Shown: positions 29,411 through 32,500 of the stretch, piece by piece | Numbering within the stretch: the stretch's first letter is position 1 | How the letters are laid out: each line of letters begins with the position of its first letter | NCBI GenBank assembly: GCA_963575745.1 | Contig: CAUYUJ010022546.1 | Span: forward strand, 35,001-67,500 | Origin: Prorocentrum cordatum | Lineage: Eukaryota; Sar; Dinophyceae; Prorocentrales; Prorocentraceae | Length of the DNA stretch: 32,500 bases | Direction of reading: 5' to 3' | Position numbers and translations under genes: made by a program | Notes under the pieces: model-generated | Told to the model about the DNA's origin: nothing | Database searches by the model: none | Seen by the model: only the letters and a program-made list of their open reading frames with translations

Positions 29411-29519
29411 TCCCCCAGCTTTTTCCCCTACAAATAACCCCTCCCCGTCGCACCTCCAGACGTGTCGGTAGGGCGGGCCGAGCGCTTCGCCTGATAATTC
29501 CCCACCATGTATGATCTAG
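29411..29519 (+). repeat. Composite repeat, module C, copy 2
   Basis: ACAAATAACCCCTCCCCGTC, GGGCGGGCCGAGCGCTTCGC and CCCCACCATGTATGA match copy 1 at 16507 with scattered substitutions. Confidence 0.85.
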
Positions 29520-29610
29520 AAGCCTGAGGGCGGATCGTTTGCAACATGTGGTACTCGCCCTAGCGCAGAGCATATTCTCTTGAAAAATTCCACAACTAGG
29601 CTTGCCTAAG
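29520..29610 (+). repeat. Composite repeat, single ~85-bp D unit
   Basis: GAGGGCGGATCGTTTGCAAC, ATGTGGTACTCGCC and CTTGAAAAATT match D units at 16641-17400. The D series is interrupted after this unit by the 9-bp and 10-bp repeats and resumes at 29984. Confidence 0.82.
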
Positions 29611-29670
29611 GGAGCTTTACTTGGTTGAAGATTGGTGTCTCGGGACCCTACTTTGCCTCTTCCCCGGACA

Positions 29671-29822
29671 TTCCCTGGGTTCCCTGGGTTCCCCGGGTTC
29701 CCCGGGTTCCCTGGGTTCCCCGGGTTCCCCGGGTTCCCTGGGTTCCCCGGGTTCCTCATGCTCCCCGGGTTCCCCTGGTTCCTCGGGTTCCCCGGGTTCC
29801 CCGGGTTCCCTGGGCTCTGCGC
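29671..29822. repeat. 9-bp GGTTCCCYG repeat, about 17 units
   Basis: Near-perfect 9-bp units with C/T variation. Because 9 is a multiple of three, + frames read FPG, VPR or GSP repeats and the minus strand reads GEP or NPG repeats, which look collagen-like. The flanks are D-module units, so a collagen gene is not supported. Confidence 0.96.
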
Positions 29823-29862
29823 ACCCGGAGACTTGTATTCTTACTGTGCCCGTTCCACGCAA

Positions 29863-29912
29863 TGCCAAGTAGTGCCAAGCAATGCCAAGCAATGCCAAGC
29901 AATGCCAAGCAC
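29863..29912. repeat. 10-bp CAATGCCAAG repeat, five units
   Basis: Five nearly identical 10-bp units, the second with TAGTGCCAAG. The period breaks frame. Confidence 0.93.
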
Positions 29913-29983
29913 TGCGCCCATGCAATAGAAGGTGTTCCCCAAATTGGGGTCGCGCCGGGTTCATTTGCAACAGTTGCAATGAT

Positions 29984-30150
29984 GGAGGGCGGGGCGGGCC
30001 GCTTTCAAATGCAGTTATCACTTAAGCAGCGCGCACATTTGTCTTAAAGTTCGCAGCAGTCTCAACGGTGGAGGGCGGGTCCTTCTCAATAGATGGCAGC
30101 CAGATTAGCGCCGCACACATTCGTCTTAAAACTTGCAACAATTTCAATGG
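29984..30150 (+). repeat. Composite repeat, two D units
   Basis: GGAGGGCGGGGCGGGCCGCT and GGAGGGCGGGTCCTTCTCAA head two units of about 83 bp, each with GCCGCACACATTCGTCTTAA or a close variant. Confidence 0.85.
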
Positions 30151-30470
30151 TTCGAAGGGCTGAAGGTCCCAGGAATGGCGTTCTGGCCCAATTTGGGATT
30201 GTCAGGACGCAACAGTCACTTTGACTCGCTGTGCTGGAATCACAGGAATGGCGTTCTGGCACGATTGAGGACTGTCGGAACCAACAATCACGTTGATTCG
30301 TGGCGTTAATTCCAGGGATGGTATTTTGGCACGGTTGCGGACTCTCAATCGGTTCACTTTCAATGGGGCACTCCCCGCAATTAAAACAAATTCTCGTGGG
30401 GACCCATGAAGAGGGAACCTGGAGGGAGGGTGTATTGCGACATCGTTGATGCACCTTGAGTATATTATGG
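30151..30470 (+). repeat. Composite repeat, modules A and B, copy 3 (diverged)
   Basis: A-unit landmarks (GGAATGGCGTTCTGG) lie at about 30172, 30245 and, changed, 30318, which shows the 72-73-bp A period clearly. Module B is diverged but keeps CCATGAAGAGGGAACCTGGA and CATCGTTGATG. It ends where a CAT/CAG microsatellite starts, not CTC. Confidence 0.82.
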
Positions 30471-30522
30471 TCATCCTCCTGATCATCATCATAATCATCC
30501 TCAGCATCAGCAGCAGCATCAG

Positions 30523-30554
<32 letters not shown>

Positions 30555-30637
30555 GCATCTTCGTCATCATCAGCAGCACCATCATCATCAGTATAACCAT
30601 CGTCATCATCCACCATCATCAGCAGCACCAGCATCAG

Positions 30638-30675
<38 letters not shown>

Positions 30676-30701
30676 GTATCATCATCCGCATCAGCATCAT
30701 C

Positions 30702-30732
<31 letters not shown>

Positions 30733-30950
30733 CCACCATTATCATCATCATCATCAGCATCATCATCATCGTCATCATTGCCATCACCATCACCACCAAC
30801 CACCACCATTATCATCAGCATCGTCATCCTCATCATCAACAACATCATCACCATAATCATCATCAGCATCATCCTCAGCATCATCATCATCACCATCGTC
30901 GTCATCATCACCATCAGCATCGTCATCAGCCGCCGCCTCCAGCCTCCAAC
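30471..30950. repeat. CAT/CAG microsatellite in the composite repeat
   Basis: CAT runs, CATCAG hexamers and CACCAT variants resemble the arrays at 1979-4990. Here the array takes the place that (CTC)n has in the other composite copies. Confidence 0.94.
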
Positions 30951-30960
30951 CTCTCTCTTT

Positions 30961-31057
30961 CCCCCTCCTCCTCCTCATCATCATCCTCTTCCTCCTCCTC
31001 CTCCTCCTCCTCCTCCTCCTCATCCTCATCTTCATCCTCAGCCTCATCCTCCTCCTC
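30961..31057. repeat. (CTC)n microsatellite with CAT interruptions
   Basis: CTC triplets with CATCCTCATC ends follow the CAT array and lead directly into module C. Confidence 0.93.
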
Positions 31058-31248
31058 AATTCCTTTTCCGTATAGATAACTGATCCCTGTCGCACCCCGA
31101 GGCCAGTCTTCAGGGTGGTCTGGGCGTTTCGCCTAAAACTCCCTCACCATCTATGACCCTAAGGCTTAAAAATTGACAACAATTTTACATATGGAGGGCG
31201 AGTCGTTTTCAAAATGTGGCTCTCGCCTTAGCGCCGCGCACATTCGTT
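31058..31248 (+). repeat. Composite repeat, module C copy 3 and one D unit
   Basis: TGATCCCTGTCGCACCCCGA, GGGCGTTTCGCCTAAAACTC and CACCATCTATGACCC mark module C. The D unit then gives GAGGGCGAGTCGTTTTCAAA and ATGTGGCTCTCGCC. Module A follows at once. Confidence 0.87.
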
Positions 31249-31522
31249 ATGCGGGCGCAACAATTACGTTGATTCGCGGTGTTGAAGTCCTGGGAATGGT
31301 GTTCTGGCACGGTTCAAGATCGTCACGACGTGACAGTCAGGTTGATCCGTAGCGTTGCAATCCCGAGAACAATGTTTTGGCATGCTTCAGGGTCTCCAAA
31401 CGGCTGTCTTCCAACCAGGCAGTTCTCTCGGTGGGACTGAACCGTTGTAGGGGCCTATGAAGAGGGAGCTTGGAGGGCGGATGGATTCCAACATCGTTGG
31501 CGCCTCTTGGGTTTCCACTGGT
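31249..31522 (+). repeat. Composite repeat, modules A and B, copy 4
   Basis: All A and B landmarks are present: GGTGTTCTGGCACGG, AATCCCGAGAACAATGTTTT, GTCTTCCAACCAGGCAG, GGGGCCTATGAAGAGGGAGC and CCTCTTGGGTTTCCACTGGT. It ends at (CTC)n. Its right end is the left arm of a large palindrome with 31845-31922. Confidence 0.9.
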
Positions 31523-31636
31523 CCTCCTCCTCCTCCTCCCCTCCTCCTCCTCCTCCTCCTCCAACTCCTCCTCCTCCTTCTCCTCCTCCTCCTCCTCCTC
31601 CTCCTCCTTCTCCTCCTTCTACTCCTCCTCCTCCAG
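31523..31636. repeat. (CTC)n microsatellite, left arm of a palindrome
   Basis: CTC triplets with CTT and AAC breaks. They are complementary to the (GAG)n run at 31734-31843. Confidence 0.95.
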
Positions 31637-31733
31637 GGCTACGTGTCCTCCCGTGCGGCGCGAGGGTGCCCGCCGCCAGGGGGGCCGGGCTCGGCCGGGC
31701 GGCCTGGGACAAGGAGGGGAAGAGGGTGGTGGA
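31637..31733. other. GC-rich spacer of the palindrome
   Basis: About 97 bp between the CTC and GAG arms. On the minus strand it reads HPRAARED followed by a stop and shares 16 exact bases with the candidate exon at 28607-28745. It is probably a broken copy of the same sequence. Confidence 0.5.
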
Positions 31734-31843
31734 GGAGGAGGTGGAGGAGGAGGAGGAGGAGGAGGAGGAGGAGGAGGAGTAGGAGGAGGAGGAGGGGAGG
31801 GGAGGAAGAGGAGAAGGAGGAGGAGGTGGAGGAGGAGGAAGAG
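31734..31843. repeat. (GAG)n microsatellite, right arm of a palindrome
   Basis: This is the only long run with the purine strand on +. It belongs to an inverted copy of the composite repeat. Confidence 0.95.
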
Positions 31844-31844
31844 C

Positions 31845-31922
31845 AGTGCAAACCCAAGACCCACCGACGACATTGCAATAAATCATCCCTCCCAATTCCC
31901 TCCTCATAGGCCCCTGCAAATC
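31845..31922 (-). repeat. Composite repeat, inverted partial module B
   Basis: Its reverse complement contains GGGGCCTATGAGGAGGGAAT, TTATTGCAATGTCGTCGGTG and CTTGGGTTTGCACTG, matching the end of module B. Only about 78 bp of the module remain. Confidence 0.87.
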
Positions 31923-32119
31923 CGCCGATCCGGCGTGTGAGTTTCAAGGAGTCTCAGCTACAGCCTCGAGGCTGAGCCTCAGCCTCTGGGGGGGTTGCCG
32001 GGGTGGCTCTGCCGGGGAAGGGGGGGTGGGTGGGGGGGGGGATGCGAGTTTCCGGCGGATGCGTTTTTTGACACCCCTCACAAGGATCGTGGCCTCCGAG
32101 GGGGTTCCGAACTCGAGTA
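31923..32119. other. Unassigned sequence with G-rich tracts
   Basis: GAGCCTCAGCCTC and GGGTGGGTGGGGGGG stretches occur (31970-32042). No gene is visible. Confidence 0.5.
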
Positions 32120-32335
32120 CCACCCCTCCCGCACCAAGAGGCTCCGAGGAGGCCTCCAAGAGGCCCCAAGGGGCGCAGAAGAGGCCCCCAAGAAGCCCCA
32201 AGAGGCTCCCAAGAGACCCCCAAGAGGCCCTCTAGTGGCCCCAAGAGGCCCAAGAGGCCCCCAAGAAGCCCCAAGAGGCGCCCAAGAGGCCCCCAGAAGT
32301 CCCAGCCAACCACGAGATCCCAACCAGCATCCATG
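32120..32335 (+). repeat. CCAAGAGGCC minisatellite, third block
   Basis: CCCCAAGAGGC and CCCCCAAGAAGC units recur about every 11-15 bp. These are purer than at 11044-11800. The terminal tag follows. Confidence 0.9.
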
Positions 32336-32383
32336 AGGCCTCTGACCCACCACCCACGCACGGTGGCGGGATAGGCCGACGGC
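32332..32383 (+). repeat. Terminal tag of the CCAAGAGGCC family, copy 2
   Basis: It matches 11585-11636 in sequence, orientation and position relative to the minisatellite. Confidence 0.78.
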
Positions 32384-32398
32384 CACTGGATCCGCCGC

Positions 32399-32414
32399 CC
32401 CCTGCTTGCAGGGG
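32399..32414. repeat. Perfect 7-bp hairpin with a TT loop
   Basis: CCCCTGC and GCAGGGG flank TT. A short stable hairpin about 16 bp after the tag. Its function is unknown. It is not followed by a T run, so a terminator role is not suggested. Confidence 0.7.
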
Positions 32415-32500
32415 TGCACGGCGTGCTGGATGAGCTGGTTTTGGTTTTGGTTCTTTTTCCAAAAGAACTCCCCAGTGGGCTCCGGCAGAACCCGCCGGCC

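Noticed and set aside
29671-29822. Collagen-like Gly-x-Pro frames on the minus strand and GSP frames on +.
   Set aside because: The 9-bp repeat keeps frame by arithmetic. The flanks are non-coding D-module repeats and the frames lack a start context, signal peptide or other domain.
1-32500. CRISPR-like arrays in the regularly spaced repeats (32, 85, 110 and 160 bp).
   Set aside because: Repeats are contiguous and whole units diverge. There are no identical short repeats separated by unique spacers, and no cas genes.
1-32500. A trans-spliced leader or leader relic, which would have supported the dinoflagellate assignment.
   Set aside because: I looked for the leader's TTTGGCTCAAG end on + by eye and did not find it. 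Absence in one window is not informative.

Overview
This window looks like intergenic or intronic DNA from a large, repeat-swollen, GC-rich eukaryotic genome. A dinoflagellate is the best inference: the only recognisable protein remnant is the decayed 3' half of a non-LTR (LINE-type) retrotransposon, and trinucleotide microsatellites, satellite-like tandem arrays and small dispersed repeats fill most of the rest. I see no intact protein-coding gene, no tRNA or rRNA, no CRISPR array and nothing prokaryotic. The very long open frames on both strands are by-products of trinucleotide repeats, which stay open in all frames.

Layout. 1-860: degenerate AGT/ATT and then (CCT)n repeats. 869-1250: four ~100-bp tandem units. 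1843-4990: about 3 kb of (TCC)n then CAT/CAG repeats, split by a GC-rich island (3261-3727). 5031-8655: GC-rich and apparently unique DNA with two copies of a ~170-bp dispersed repeat (5466-5640, 8497-8655), a strong inverted repeat (5912-5994) and two short-period repeats. 8656-10330: GC-rich DNA and microsatellites. 10385-11800: CCAAGAGGCC-type minisatellites in opposite orientations. 11975-12680: a 32-bp array. 14111-16360: a ~110-bp array of about 21 units. 16507-17770: a composite repeat with a nine-unit ~85-bp array. 17771-19216: exon-like minus-strand patches between microsatellites. 19380-21560: the dead retrotransposon, with a microsatellite immediately upstream and another further downstream. 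22015-23850: microsatellites, an inverted repeat and a GCCGTC minisatellite. 24080-25058: a 160-bp satellite with a 320-bp dimer pattern. 25340-26065: dispersed repeats with recurring RHARA-type peptides. 26494-27500: a 14-bp array and CT, TA and CATA microsatellites. 27640-27990: a ~92-bp array. 29080-31922: more composite-repeat copies. 32120-32414: a second CCAAGAGGCC minisatellite ending in the same tag as the one at 11585-11636.

How the parts fit. The most notable structure is a composite repeat in which the same flanking modules recur around a trinucleotide microsatellite: 72-75-bp A units, then a B module, then (CTC)n or (CAT)n, then module C, then ~85-bp D units. It occurs in several partial copies at 16.5-17.8 kb and 29.1-31.9 kb, including an inverted copy that makes a palindrome of about 480 bp. 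This suggests that microsatellites in this genome travel inside, or are nucleated by, a dispersed element. Almost all long CTC runs have the pyrimidine strand on +. The one long GAG run lies beside the inverted module copy.

Five short minus-strand blocks have exon-like codon composition and plausible splice sites. They could be exons of one minus-strand gene with repeat-filled introns, but this is unproven and none is assigned a function.
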